Shown here: piece after piece, positions 29,159 to 39,600 of the stretch | Layout: each line of letters begins with the position of its first letter | Numbering within the stretch: the stretch's first letter is position 1 | Assembly (NCBI GenBank): GCA_938743325.2 | Contig: OW568869.1 | Span: forward strand, 1-64,000 | DNA from: Pycnococcus provasolii | Lineage: Eukaryota; Chlorophyta; Pseudoscourfieldiophyceae; Pseudoscourfieldiales; Pycnococcaceae | Reading direction: 5' to 3' | DNA length: 64,000 bases | Notes under the pieces: generated by a model | The model's input: the letters and a program-made list of their open reading frames with translations, nothing else | Databases searched by the model: none | Told to the model about the DNA's origin: nothing | Translations under genes and position numbers: made by a program

Positions 29159-29636
29159 ACTAATGGGACCACCGTCTTTTAGATTCTCTGGCCTCCGAGT
29201 CGGCCGGGGCGGAGAGGAGAGGAGATCTAAAGTCAAACAACTTCAGGGAATCTGTGCATAGGTCAACCAACGCAAGATGGCAATGCAAGGCCGAAGCAGT
29301 TCAAGATCAATGCCTTCCTTGGGGGAGATCTACTTCCTACCTTTACCGGGTACTGTACCACCCCCGTCAGCCCGTGGTATCCTCATCTTACAGCCTACCA
29401 CGGTACCTGTAAGTTTGTACCTCCCTGGACTTCCTACCCTTACTGTATTTGGGAAAAGGGGCAGAAGCGAGTGACACGCACGCACCTGCAGACCTGTCAC
29501 CTGTGATATTTTACCTTTTACGTGCACGTAGTCTGCGTATTTTGCTGAATATTTGGTCGGGAAGGTGACGACTCCGCTCAGCAACCATCAGTGCTACCAT
29601 AGGCGATGGCGGCGAAGCGATATCTATCTTTTAAGG
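29159..29636. other. Intergenic region, no gene seen
   Basis: This stretch lies between the anoctamin start and the 3' end of the RHL1-like gene. Only short open frames without family resemblance are present. Confidence 0.5.
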
Positions 29637-29674
29637 TTACACAATTTTGCACGAGCAGGTCTTCTCGTTCAAAG

Positions 29675-30559
29675 TTAGTCGTCGTCGTCGTCGTCGTCAT
29701 CGTCGCTATCTTCCGCCAGATTTACAGCCTGCGCTGAAGCACGCCGTTGGCGAGACGTTGGCCTCTTCTCGTACTTCTCCTCTTCGTCCTCCTCACCATC
29801 TCCGTCCTCCTCCGACTCCTCGTCCTGCTCGTCCTCGTCGTCGACGACATTCGCAACGTCCTCCATCTCATCGTCTTCTTGATGCACAGCGTCGCCGTCC
29901 AGTGGGTGTCCCGTGCCCACGCCTGACGCGTATCGTGACGAAGCGACGACTCCCCTCAGCTCCTCCGGAAGCGGCAACTCGCGCTCATCTGGGTTGTCCA
30001 GTTCAGTGCCCACGAACGTGGCGTGCGAGAAGACGATGGCGCGGTGGAAGACGTCCTCGCACGCGGCGTGCTTGCGCCCGCTCAAGTTGACGTTGAGCCA
30101 CCTGTTCTGCGTGTTGACTTTCGTTCCCTGTAGCTTTAGCCGTCCCTGCGGCGTGTCTAGGTACAGCACCGGGTTGCGCGAGTCGAGGTGTCTGAGCGCG
30201 CCGATGGTGACGGTCGACGGCGGCGCGGCCTCCTTCTCCTTGGCGTTGGACGCGTCGCCAGCCCCCTTGCCCGACGCCGTCGACGACGTGTTGAGCGCGA
30301 GTGCGCCAGGCAGCACGAGCATGTACCTGAGTTTTCTCGACGCGCCTTTCTTGACAATGTCGCGTCCTTTGCATTTTGCCAGCGCTGCACCTGCCTTGGT
30401 TCCTTTCGCGAATGCCGAAGATGCCAAGGGTTGCCGTGAGACGACGGAGGTGGCGAGAGAGCGCTTCAAGGTGTCCTGTGCCAACAAGACTTCTGGCGCT
30501 AACACTTCCTCCTGCTCGTCATCCTCATCCTCCTCCGCGTAGTCGTCGTCCCCGCCCAT
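29675..30559 (-). CDS. RHL1: RHL1-like topoisomerase VI accessory protein
   Basis: The product is 294 residues from the ATG at 30559. The core is recognisable: KKGASRKLRYMLVLPGALA, then HLDSRNPVLYLDTPQGRLKL, NTQNRWLNVNLSGRKHAACEDVF and HRAIVFSHATFVGTELDNPDE. This is the order and spacing of plant ROOT HAIRLESS 1, a DNA-binding partner of topoisomerase VI needed for endoreduplication. The N- and C-termini are acidic, and the C-terminus ends in a nine-Asp run encoded by GAC repeats. TGTAA on the gene strand lies at 29641-29637. Its presence implies that the genome also has SPO11-3 and TOP6B-type subunits. It is divergent from the KEA-type antiporter. Confidence 0.88.
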   Translation of the reverse strand: MGGDDDYAEEDEDDEQEEVLAPEVLLAQDTLKRSLATSVVSRQPLASSAFAKGTKAGAALAKCKGRDIVKKGASRKLRYMLVLPGALALNTSSTASGKGAGDASNAKEKEAAPPSTVTIGALRHLDSRNPVLYLDTPQGRLKLQGTKVNTQNRWLNVNLSGRKHAACEDVFHRAIVFSHATFVGTELDNPDERELPLPEELRGVVASSRYASGVGTGHPLDGDAVHQEDDEMEDVANVVDDEDEQDEESEEDGDGEEDEEEKYEKRPTSRQRRASAQAVNLAEDSDDDDDDDDD

Positions 30560-30725
30560 GTTTTTTTCTATTCCGAGGTGTACGTGGAAGCAGCCCAGCG
30601 GCGGCGGCTTTGAGCAGCAGGGTGAATGAGACCTATGGCGCGCCTCGGGAGGAGCGACTCGGAGGAAAAAAACTCCCCCCACCTGGCCAGACTCTCCCCG
30701 GGCAGGTCTGCGAAGAACAGTTTCT

Positions 30726-30735
30726 TTCGGGGTTT
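30726..30735. promoter_or_regulatory. TTCGGGGTTT motif between RHL1 and KEA-like genes
   Basis: The recurring upstream motif lies 105 bases ahead of the ATG at 30841 and about 167 bases ahead of the RHL1 ATG on the other strand. Confidence 0.4.
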
Positions 30736-30840
30736 GTCGTCTTGCTTGGTGCTTTTTTTCTTCTCTTGAGGTTCTCGTCAAAACAAGCCTGCCAGGGGAG
30801 GGGTCAAGGGACAGAAGACGGAAGGAGGGCCGTTATCAGG

Positions 30841-33396
30841 ATGTTTGTCACACCTGTCATAATTCCACGTTGCACGCAGCCCGCATTGAACATGATGCTG
30901 CTTCTTCTCATGTTGCAGATGATGATTTTGGGCGACGGAAGGATGCCCTTGGCGACGTCGAGGGAGATTGTGCCGGTGGTGGGGTGGCTGGCGGGTGTTC
31001 ATGCTGCCGAAGAAAATCCAAATAATAATTTACGCCGTGATGAGAGGCAATCGATAGGTGATCTGGAGGATCGAAGTCTGGTTGTCACCAACGACGATGC
31101 ATTGACGAAAATTGATGGCGACGACAACAGAATAACAAGCCGCAGTAACAACAACGTTCGAGAAGATGGTCGTGAAGGTAGCACTGCCGCCACTGCTGGA
31201 GGAGGAGGAGGAGGAGGAGGAGGCATGTCACACACGGGGCTTGTGGCAAAATTTGACGATGAGCTGCAACGCGCCTTTCCCGCAAAGGAAGAGAGCAGCG
31301 TCGTTAGTTCCGGACGCAGCTTCAACGATACTGCTCATGACGATAAGACGGGGGAGATCAAGGTGGAGCTTGTGGCACGTGCGGGTGCAAGCGTTCTCAA
31401 CGAAGACTACGAGATGATTGAAGAAGATGATGATTCGACAGGAGACTTTGACGTGGGTGCACCGGCAGCAGGCGACGAAATAATCAACAGCACGCTTGAA
31501 GAAGAAAAGCCGGCGGTGCTCCATCCACCACCACCAGCATCGATCCAAGTAGAGAAGACAGTCGTCGTGGATCATCATCATTCCGCCAAAACAACAAATA
31601 CGACAAAGTCGTCATCATCATCATTATCATCATCATCATCGACGTCGTCGTCGCTGCCAAAGCTCGTCGATTCGCATGATAACGTTTACATACTCAGCAG
31701 CGCAAAGACTTCAATCGCCATGCAGCTATCGGATGATCCACAGTTCTTCCAAGATATCACGATCCTGCTCGTCTTGGCAACGACATTGGGAGCCCTGGCG
31801 AATCAACTTGGTATTCCAAGCATTCTCGGCTACCTGCTCGCAGGCGCACTGGTGGGACCAGGTGGTTTCGGGGCAATCAATGAAGTGGTGCAGGTGCAGA
31901 CGACAAGTCAGATTGGTGTACTTCTCATCATGTTTTCGCTTGGGCTGGAATTTGACGTCAAGGCAACGATGGAGTCGAATCTGCGGAACGTTTCCATCTT
32001 TGGCAGCCTACTCTCCATCGCCGTGCTCACGTGCATCATTTCTGTTGGCCTGTGGATCACGGGAGGTGTCATCATTCAAGGACTCTTCATTGGACTCGTC
32101 GTATCGATGAGTTCAACGAGCGTGGCAATCAAGTGTCTAGAGGCGCAGCCACGCGGATTGAGCAGCACAGCTGCGCGCGTATCCGTGGGTGTGCTGATCG
32201 TGCAGGATTTTTGTGTCGGCCTGATCTTCGCATTTTTACCCTTTATGAAGACTGCGGCTGCTGAGTATAAGCGCCGAAAAGCCGCCGCCACATCTGTCGC
32301 CGATGCCACGACAACGACAATGTCGAATTCGGAGGCTGCTATCATCACGACGCTGTTCATGGTGATTGTTAAATTGGCAGCTTTCCTGCTACTTGCCGTT
32401 GCACTTGCTCGCCTTATTGTGCCTAAGCTGTTTGTGAGTCGATCATACGCGGAGGAACGTAGACTCAGGAGGCGCATGCAGACAGCCACGCCACCAACGA
32501 CACCACAACCAGACACCACCGCCACCACCACCACCACCACCAATAACAATAACAATAACAACAAGCAGCATGCTGCAGTAAATCGTCGTACATCGTCGTC
32601 GTCACAACATGCGGTATCATTCGACGAAGAGCTTGCTTCCTCTGCCACGGCGACGGCGGCGACGACGACGACGGCGGCGGTTGCCACAACATTTTGCTCG
32701 TCGTTGTCACCACAGCCAAAAGTTGGCTGGGGAAGAACGCCACGACGATCGCCGGGAGGACTCTTCGAGGCGGCGGTTGTGACTCCACGCGATGATGACC
32801 TCTCAAACGGCAACATCCTCGAAGAGGAGACGATTGACGAGCTAAAGCACCTCATCGCACTGTCTCTGTGCTTCGGCCTTTCGCTGTTGAGCTTCCAGCT
32901 CGGCCTATCTTCTGAGATGGGCGCATTCGTTGCGGGCCTTTGCCTCAACGGCGCACTCGAATCTCATGACGAGCTTAAGGAGGTCCTGCACAGGCGAATC
33001 GTCATGCTTCGTGATTTCTTTGCGACGCTATTCATCGGCACGATTGGGATGTTCATCAACGCGAGATTCCTGGCACATTCGTTTCGTCTATTTGTGGGAA
33101 CTGCGGCGTCCATTTTACTCCTCAAGTTTACCGTGATGTCGCTCGTCGTGCGCGCATTTGGCCTGACCACGCGCGAGTCAGCTTCCGTCGGCTTGACGTT
33201 GTGCCAGGTGAGCGAGTTCGCGTTTATTTTGCTCGCTGCCGGTAAGCCGATTCTAGGTCGTTCGTACTACCTGCTGCTTCTGGGAGTCACGCCTTTGACG
33301 CTCATCTTCACGCCCATCAGCCTTTTCGCTGCGAGCGCGTGTTGCAGGCGAGGCAGGCTTCCCGTCGAGCGCGCGTGTGAGATGCAGATGCGTTGA
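30841..33396 (+). CDS. CPA2 potassium/proton antiporter, KEA/TMCO3-like
   Basis: The product is 851 residues from the ATG at 30841, which begins a signal-peptide-like segment ending near HAAEE. A lumenal low-complexity region with acidic, Gly and Ser runs follows to about residue 290. The antiporter domain starts at DDPQFFQDITILLVLATTLG and includes LGIPSILGYLLAGALVGPGG, IGVLLIMFSLGLEFDV, SMSSTSVAIKCL and VGVLIVQDFCVGL with the Q-D pair of the ion site. A loop of about 150 residues rich in Thr, Asn, Ser and Ala interrupts the membrane domain (about 32460-32820) before the last spans. No C-terminal RCK/TrkA-N domain is present. This fits endomembrane KEA4-6 or animal TMCO3 better than plastid KEA1-3. 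TGTAA is at 33400. Confidence 0.88.
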   Translation: MFVTPVIIPRCTQPALNMMLLLLMLQMMILGDGRMPLATSREIVPVVGWLAGVHAAEENPNNNLRRDERQSIGDLEDRSLVVTNDDALTKIDGDDNRITSRSNNNVREDGREGSTAATAGGGGGGGGGMSHTGLVAKFDDELQRAFPAKEESSVVSSGRSFNDTAHDDKTGEIKVELVARAGASVLNEDYEMIEEDDDSTGDFDVGAPAAGDEIINSTLEEEKPAVLHPPPPASIQVEKTVVVDHHHSAKTTNTTKSSSSSLSSSSSTSSSLPKLVDSHDNVYILSSAKTSIAMQLSDDPQFFQDITILLVLATTLGALANQLGIPSILGYLLAGALVGPGGFGAINEVVQVQTTSQIGVLLIMFSLGLEFDVKATMESNLRNVSIFGSLLSIAVLTCIISVGLWITGGVIIQGLFIGLVVSMSSTSVAIKCLEAQPRGLSSTAARVSVGVLIVQDFCVGLIFAFLPFMKTAAAEYKRRKAAATSVADATTTTMSNSEAAIITTLFMVIVKLAAFLLLAVALARLIVPKLFVSRSYAEERRLRRRMQTATPPTTPQPDTTATTTTTTNNNNNNNKQHAAVNRRTSSSSQHAVSFDEELASSATATAATTTTAAVATTFCSSLSPQPKVGWGRTPRRSPGGLFEAAVVTPRDDDLSNGNILEEETIDELKHLIALSLCFGLSLLSFQLGLSSEMGAFVAGLCLNGALESHDELKEVLHRRIVMLRDFFATLFIGTIGMFINARFLAHSFRLFVGTAASILLLKFTVMSLVVRAFGLTTRESASVGLTLCQVSEFAFILLAAGKPILGRSYYLLLLGVTPLTLIFTPISLFAASACCRRGRLPVERACEMQMR

Positions 33397-33558
33397 AGGT
33401 GTAACGAAAAGTGGAAAAATAAAGTCGCGGGGAGAAGGGAAGGAGGAAGGGAAGGGGGAGGAGAAAAACTGAAAAATTCCCCCCTCAAAACCAAACCATG
33501 GCGCACTAGCCTTAGCTAGCCTCACCTCCAGCCAGGAGCAGCAGCGACAGCGATAGCG

Positions 33559-34215
33559 ATGGAGCGCGTGTTACGCAACGCAGCGCAGCAGTACGCGCGC
33601 GCTCAGCAGCACGTCGACGATATCGACGTCCTGCACGCGAACGTCGTCGACGCGAAGAAACGAGTCGTGCGGCTAGGGCGACGCGCGAAAGCTCTGCACC
33701 GGTACCTTGCGCGTGTGCAACCTGATGTTGCGCAAACGGATTCCGCATTCAAGGACGCTGTCAGCGATTTGTGCGCGCGTGACTCTCGCGTGCTTGACGA
33801 CGCGCTGTTTCAGGTGACTGTGGAGTGTGCGCAGCTGAAAGCGTTCACCGAAGCTGACTTGGAGAAAATGAAAAAAGCGGTACACGAGTTGGAACGCGTC
33901 GCGTCGTCGGCGTCGGCAACGTTGCTGGCTAACACGGCACAAAACGCGACGGCTTTTAAGGACGTTCAAATCGGTCCTGTGCCGAGCCTCGCGGACTTGC
34001 ACGAAGGACTTCAAACAGTTGCGACTATGGCAAGAAACGAACTTCGGCTCGTCACCAACATCGTTCAGAGTGCTGCTGCTGCTGCTGACGACGACGACGA
34101 CGACGACGAGGCGATTGCTTTCGTCGCGCTGCAACCATGCATCGACCGCGGCGTCTTGGATGCCATCTTCGAACGTGCCAAGCCACTACGAGCATATGCA
34201 ACTAAAGAACGATGA
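33559..34215 (+). CDS. Coiled-coil protein of unknown function
   Basis: The product is 218 residues, with ATG at 33559, mostly charged and helical with heptad-like spacing, an acidic run of seven Asp, and no membrane segment. TGTAA follows the stop at 34253-34257, supporting a real gene. Short coiled-coil proteins of this kind occur in trafficking and kinetochore complexes, but no motif allows an assignment. Confidence 0.6.
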   Translation: MERVLRNAAQQYARAQQHVDDIDVLHANVVDAKKRVVRLGRRAKALHRYLARVQPDVAQTDSAFKDAVSDLCARDSRVLDDALFQVTVECAQLKAFTEADLEKMKKAVHELERVASSASATLLANTAQNATAFKDVQIGPVPSLADLHEGLQTVATMARNELRLVTNIVQSAAAAADDDDDDDEAIAFVALQPCIDRGVLDAIFERAKPLRAYATKER

Positions 34216-34286
34216 CAAGGTTTAGCAAACAATTCGACCATTGTACATCAGGTGTAACAAGTTGAAGGTGAAGTTTTACTTTCGCG

Positions 34287-35690
34287 TTACACAATCTCAA
34301 TCGAAGGCCCAATCTCAATCGAAGGCCCAATCTCAATCGAAGGCCCAAGCTGCGCATATGCTGCAAGCTCTGCAGTGGAGGCTGGCACGGCGTTGACTCG
34401 CGCAAATGCAGCGACGGCTATTGTGTCGAGGTGCTCGAGCGATTCCTCGCCGTCTGGCATCGCAGGCTTCGGACGCTTCGCGGCAGGCGAGGGCACAACG
34501 TCCGTGTCCGTTTCCAAGGCGCTCGCCGCCGTGATGAGCGCACCGGCATCTTGCAGCGCCAAACCTGGCGTTTTAGACCCAATATCCTCGCCTGCCGCTA
34601 GCGGAGGTGCCTCCCCTGTCATGACGCTCTCGAGAAGCTGTGCATTGAGCATGTAGCGCTTCAGAGCCTCCTCCGCAGCCTCCACGTCCGCCATGTCGTT
34701 GTCGTGATAGACAGCTCGTCGATATGCCGTCGCGTCTGATGTATCCTGCCTTGCCACGGCGATCGCCTCGGCATGGTTGCGAAGCTTCTGCATCGAGGCA
34801 CCTATCGACGCGATGTTAACGCCCGCGACGATCGGATTGCCCGCCTCGACATCGGCGCCGTCGTTCTCGAGAGGCGTGAGACCATGGTAACCACGTGTCA
34901 TGCGAGCTTGCGGATTCATCGCGTGCACGCGCTCTCGCGGCAACAGCGCACGCGCCGCCGCCTCCGCTGCGGCGCTCACCAGTCCGTCCGAACCCCTTGT
35001 CACTACAAACGGCTTCTCCTCGCCAGCCTCCACTCGCTTCAGACGGCGTGTATTGCAACGCTGCCAGATGTAGCGGTATGCAGCCTGCACGTCGACGCCA
35101 ACTCCCGCGGCGTCAGGAAGCCGGAAGAGCGTCTCCGAGATTAAGTTGAGAAACTCGTCCGTCTTGGAAACCGAGTCGAGCGTGTCAAATGCCTTGAGCG
35201 CAGCGATGACTGGCGCAGAGAAGAGTGTCGTCGCATTTTTTGGCGCCATCGGCCCGCCGGCGGACTGCACCGGAGCGCGCGGCGCGCTTGGACGTGAAAG
35301 CTGTGCGGGGTTAGGCGGGCTGCTCACACCAGCAGCCTCCGCCTGTGCCTGTCTCTCCTGACGCGCGATCTGCCGCTCGCGCTTGCTTATGTTCCCACCC
35401 TCGTTTTTCACATCTTCCATAGTGCCATCCTCGAGGCCGTCACGTATGCGCGCCATGCGTGTCACCTGCGCGATCAGCCGCTCCTTCTCCCAAGAAGGTC
35501 TTTCTATGCCCGCGCGGAAGAGGTACTCGCGGCAGTCCTGCCTTGTGAGTGACGTAATGTCGCCGAGCGCTATCTCATCCCACGGTCTCATCGTACGGAT
35601 GCCTAGCGCAGCTTCGCTGGATTCGCGCTTTTGGCTCGACACCAAGGCAGCGGCGCCGTCGTCCGCCTCGAGCGGAGGGGTGTTCGGCAT
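34287..35690 (-). CDS. PEAPOD (PPD)-domain protein lacking TIFY
   Basis: The product is 467 residues from the ATG at 35690. Residues about 35-82 contain DITSLTRQDCREYLFRAGIE followed by RPSWEKERLIAQV. This aligns with the PPD domain of land-plant PEAPOD/TIFY4 proteins (DI-xx-LTREDCR, GMRRPSWNK, AIQQV). Neither a TIFY motif nor a Jas or CCT-type motif was found. The rest is Ala-rich, with a basic glutamine stretch and an HGL/ENDGADVE region. The protein ends in three exact GPSIEI repeats from 18-bp DNA units. In plants PPD proteins recruit co-repressors to limit meristemoid division; an algal version without TIFY would show the domain on its own. TGTAA overlaps the stop. Confidence 0.7.
   Translation of the reverse strand: MPNTPPLEADDGAAALVSSQKRESSEAALGIRTMRPWDEIALGDITSLTRQDCREYLFRAGIERPSWEKERLIAQVTRMARIRDGLEDGTMEDVKNEGGNISKRERQIARQERQAQAEAAGVSSPPNPAQLSRPSAPRAPVQSAGGPMAPKNATTLFSAPVIAALKAFDTLDSVSKTDEFLNLISETLFRLPDAAGVGVDVQAAYRYIWQRCNTRRLKRVEAGEEKPFVVTRGSDGLVSAAAEAAARALLPRERVHAMNPQARMTRGYHGLTPLENDGADVEAGNPIVAGVNIASIGASMQKLRNHAEAIAVARQDTSDATAYRRAVYHDNDMADVEAAEEALKRYMLNAQLLESVMTGEAPPLAAGEDIGSKTPGLALQDAGALITAASALETDTDVVPSPAAKRPKPAMPDGEESLEHLDTIAVAAFARVNAVPASTAELAAYAQLGPSIEIGPSIEIGPSIEIV
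34293..34346. repeat. Three exact 18-bp tandem repeats in coding sequence
   Basis: The unit AATCTCAATCGAAGGCCC occurs at 34293, 34311 and 34329 and codes for GPSIEI on the minus strand at the very C-terminus of the PPD-domain protein. Exact identity points to recent slippage. Confidence 0.95.
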
Positions 35691-36237
35691 TTCGCACGGG
35701 ACAAGGAAAAGAATTGCGGAGGAGGACGCCGAGGTGGGAGAAGGTGGTGGGAGAGGGGGGCCGGGGGCGCGAATTTCCAAAATCGGGGATCCGTCCTTGG
35801 TGTTACACTCGCGGTCAACGAAGGGGCGGGATCATCCCGGTCGAGCATTGGTCTTGGTCGTGCACTCGTTCTTGAACTCACGCACTCTTACTCTTCTTTG
35901 TACACAATCCAAATTCCTTGTCACCTATCGCGTTCGGTGGCGACATGCCGCGGCGGGCCGGCGGCGTACGTACGAGCGCGGCGACGCGGCAACGGTGCCA
36001 TCCCAAGCGCCGTCCGTCCGCGACTCCGCGATGCGTACAACGCGGCGAGGCGAGCGTATCGCGCGATACCCGACCTTAATGCCGCGGTGAACGCGAGTCA
36101 ACGAGCGCGGATGGCGGACCCGGACGTGCGTGAAGCGAGGAACGCGCGTGAACACAGGTGATTGAAAAAGCATTTACAAAAGACGAACCGTGAACCACCC
36201 AACACTGTACTTCACCAACTTCACACGCAACAAGTAC
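35691..36237. other. Intergenic region with a weak plus-strand ORF
   Basis: No confident gene is present. The plus-strand frame ending at 36161 encodes LRDAYNAARRAYRAI followed by NASQRARMADPDVREARN, with a rhythmic Ala/Arg helical pattern that looks more like protein than chance, but it lacks an early ATG. It may be an exon or a relic. Confidence 0.4.
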
Positions 36238-36621
36238 CTAGGGTGCGTGTGCAGACCATGCGCGAAAAAAAATAACGTGCCATGTGACCCGCACGGCAAG
36301 CAGGCTACAGACTGTTTGAAAAACGTTCACTGAGAGCTTTCTCTTCGGGTAGGTCTTCTGAGCTTCACCAAGCGCACGCTCCGCCCGAGCAAGCGCAAGA
36401 GCAACCGCTTTTTCCTTCGCTGTGTCGCTGAGGTCAATGTCGGGGTTCGAGGAGGCTTCAAAAGCCTCACGAGCTTTGCGCTTGCGGTCTTGCGTCTTCG
36501 CATTCCAAAACACCTCGTCGTCACCCTTATACGGATGCGCTACATAGTTCTTATACACCAAAAACGGATAACGGAGAGTGGTAGTTTTTAAAAAAAAGAA
36601 TTTTATTACAAATTCACTCAT
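36238..36621 (-). CDS. Unassigned ORF after the paladin gene
   Basis: A frame of about 127 codons begins at an ATG overlapping the paladin stop. The central part (GDDEVFWNAKTQDRKRKA, then IDLSDTAKEKAVALALARAE) is charged, helical and uses codons like neighbouring genes. The first 15 codons read through AT-rich 3' UTR-like DNA. It could be an exon of a short gene whose start I cannot place, or chance. Confidence 0.25.
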   Translation of the reverse strand: MSEFVIKFFFLKTTTLRYPFLVYKNYVAHPYKGDDEVFWNAKTQDRKRKAREAFEASSNPDIDLSDTAKEKAVALALARAERALGEAQKTYPKRKLSVNVFQTVCSLLAVRVTWHVIFFRAWSAHAP

Positions 36622-39600
36622 CACAGGATCGAAAAGTTAGCCTCGAACGTGCTTAGCTCGTCGCGCTTGGCGAACCACTCGCTGTAGCGAAGAGCGCCGG
36701 CATCAGCTTTTAACGAAGACTCGCACAGAAAACTTGCAAAGGTGACGAGGTGAAACACGCGCTTGATGTAGTTGAGTCCAAGCGCCGCCGCCTCGGCAGC
36801 CTTGCGCGAGGGAGTCTTTGGCCAGCCACCGGCTTTCGCGGTGCGCTGGCACTCGGCAATGTCCTGGCGCAGGTCGCCGATTAACGGCGCGAGCTCGCTC
36901 ATCACACGGTTCACGGCGCGCAGGCACGCCGAGCCGTGAGGCAGAGCTCGCGCAACAGTACGGATTGCGGGCAGCTCAGCGTCATCCTCCGAAGCGGCGC
37001 CGTCCGCGGGGTCAGACGCCATAAGCTCTGTGCTGCTGCTTAGCGCAAGCACAGCCGCGATGCAGGCGAAGCGCACGGATGTACCAAGACCCGTGTGGCT
37101 GACGAAAAGCACCGTGCTGTCTTCTGCCGATGCCTCGGCACCCATGCCGCTGCGCACCGCCTCGTGGATGCGGTCGACGTCAGCCACCGCGGGACGCCGC
37201 GCGCGGCTCAGCGGAACGCGCTGATACTGCAGTGCCACGCCGGTGGCGCCGAAGCTTGAGAAGAACGCCTCAGGCGTCTCCGCGTTCTGCAGTGTCGCGT
37301 AGTACGCGCGAACCTCGTGGCCTGGCGTGGACGCTCCCATGATGTGCGTTGAGTCGCTCGCGTTCGCGCCGATGCCCGCGGGGCCCTTGAGCAGCCCTCC
37401 CTTTCCCAGGGCGCTTGGCGCCTCCGCGTGCACGAGAATGCGATCTTGGCGCGTGCGTGCCTCGGTCAGAACGTCATCCATCAGCCGCGTCTCGAGCTTC
37501 ACCAGTGAGTCGGGGCTCATGCCCGCGTATCCAAGCTCGCTCTGCGGGCGGTCGAGGTCGCGAAGCACGTACGGATTGCCGTTCAGGTAAACAACCGCGT
37601 CCTCTCTCAGGTCGGCGAGAACAATCGCCGCTCCCGCCCGACGAGTCTCGAGCACGCGCACCAGGTTGGACATTCCCTCGCGCGTGGGAACAGCCGCGGC
37701 GACGATGCGCGTGCGCCGGCCCATTGTCGCGGGGATTACGCACGCGTTTGGCACACCAATCAGCGGGGGAAGGTCGCCCGAGCTCGCCACGCCCTGCTGC
37801 TCGACACCGGGGAAGTGGTAGAGCTTAAGGATCGTGCGACGACCGAGCACGCTGCCCTTGCGAGATCGGAGCACCGAAACCTGCTCTCTCGGCGGCACGC
37901 TCGGCAGCGACGCGTCGCCTTCCGCTGGACCCGCCCATGCATCGATGCCCTCTGGGCGCGCCTCCTCGCCATCCAGCAAGCCCTCAAGTCCGCGCACCTG
38001 CTCGGACACCGGCACGGGTGGAGCGAGTGCAAGTGCAGGGTTGCTGAAGATGGAGTTGCGCATCGCGAGCACCTCAGGCCGCGTGCTCATCCAGTCCTCG
38101 AAGCTCTTTTCGCCCGGAAGATGGCGCTCACCACCGTCGCCAATCGCCTCAATCGCATGCGGCGACTCCTCAGGCATATCCATGCGGCACTCTAGCCACC
38201 ACGCGTACGCGACGAGCAGGTAGTAACGCTGCAGCAGCTGAGCGCCGCGCTGCAGATTGCTTGTGCGTCGAATGCGATCGCGCCGGTACTCCTCCTCGTC
38301 CTGAGGCATCGCGCTTTCCTCGTTCGTCGTGTAGCCACTGCTCATCTTCGCGTGAGGACCTTGTACCGCGCGTACAAGCCCCGACTCGAAGAGAGGCGCC
38401 GTGCGCACATTCAGCAGCGCCCCGCACAGGTCTGTCACGGCATCGACGCCCGCCTTTACCACCTCGCCGCTGTCCAGCACCTGGCAAAGCCACCGCACGG
38501 GCGCGTAGAAGCCCATCTCGAGCGGGTACCAGCGGTTGCGCCGGTTCCACGCACGCCGAGACTTGTGTGTAAACATGTCTGGCGACGAACACGCAGAGCC
38601 GCCGCCCAGAAGGTAGTCATCATCTGACGTCAAGCTCGATGCGAGAGAGTCGCGGCTTGCATTGCGGCGCATGCCGGCACCTATGGTGGCATCGAAGGAG
38701 AAGTCACCATCCTCCGTGCTGGGCCGAGGGCTCGAGGTTGCGGCATCTTCGAGCAGGCTGTGCGATTTTGTCAGAGATTCCGAACGACCCCCGCCGCCCC
38801 CGCCGTCGCCCAAGGCTGCCGACAGGCGATTGTGCAGAAGGCACCCGACAATCATGCCCGTGGTCGTGCGGCCTCGGCCAAGCTGGCAGCTGAACACGAG
38901 CGCAGGGAATACACCGCTCTCGTTCACCGAACGGCGCACATTGTCCGTGACCTGGTCCAGGTCGCGAAGCTTCGGCGGCTGGCCGTCAGTCATCGGCACG
39001 CGAGCGTATGTCACCGGCACGCCCTTGGCGACGAGCTGATCGAATACGTGCTTCGGCGTCTGAATGTCGGCGTCGTCGAGCTCAAGCCAGGTATCGTACA
39101 AGCTGCCATCCACGCTCTCACGCGAAACGAGCAGGCGGCCTCCATACCCTCTCGCCTCTGCAAGGATGTCGAGTCGAAGGCGCTCCTCCATCCCCTCGAG
39201 GCGCTGAGCGTCAATGCCTTCGTACTCCTCGATGTTGTGGTATGGCCTGTGAGCTTCGCGGAGCACGTAAGGGGATCCCTTGAGGTACACCACAGCTTCC
39301 TCGCGGAGATTGTGCCAGTTGCACGGGTGAGCACCGTCGCCGCAGTAGCACCCCGCGGCGGCAAGAACGTCGCGAACGCCCTGTGCGGTGGGAATGGCAA
39401 CACCATACACAGGCTTCGTGTCAGCCTGTCTGAAGTTTGGAGCCTGCATGTAATTAGTGTGGTGTGTGGTGTAGCCGTTTTAGTCTCTTTCGCTTTGGCG
39501 TGACGCGGACGCCATCACGTTCAAAATACAAATACGTACCTGAGGGTAGAAGCGAGGCTCGAGCTCGGTGTACTGACAATTGGGAAAGTGGTCCTCCTTG

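Noticed and set aside
31200-31230. GGA/GGC and GAC/TCG triplet runs across the window
   Set aside because: These microsatellites lie inside genes and encode Gly, Asp, Glu or Ser runs. They are common in this genome and carry no separate signal.
32076-32948. 290-codon ORF antisense to the KEA-like gene
   Set aside because: It is opposite conserved membrane segments of the antiporter and has no motif of its own.
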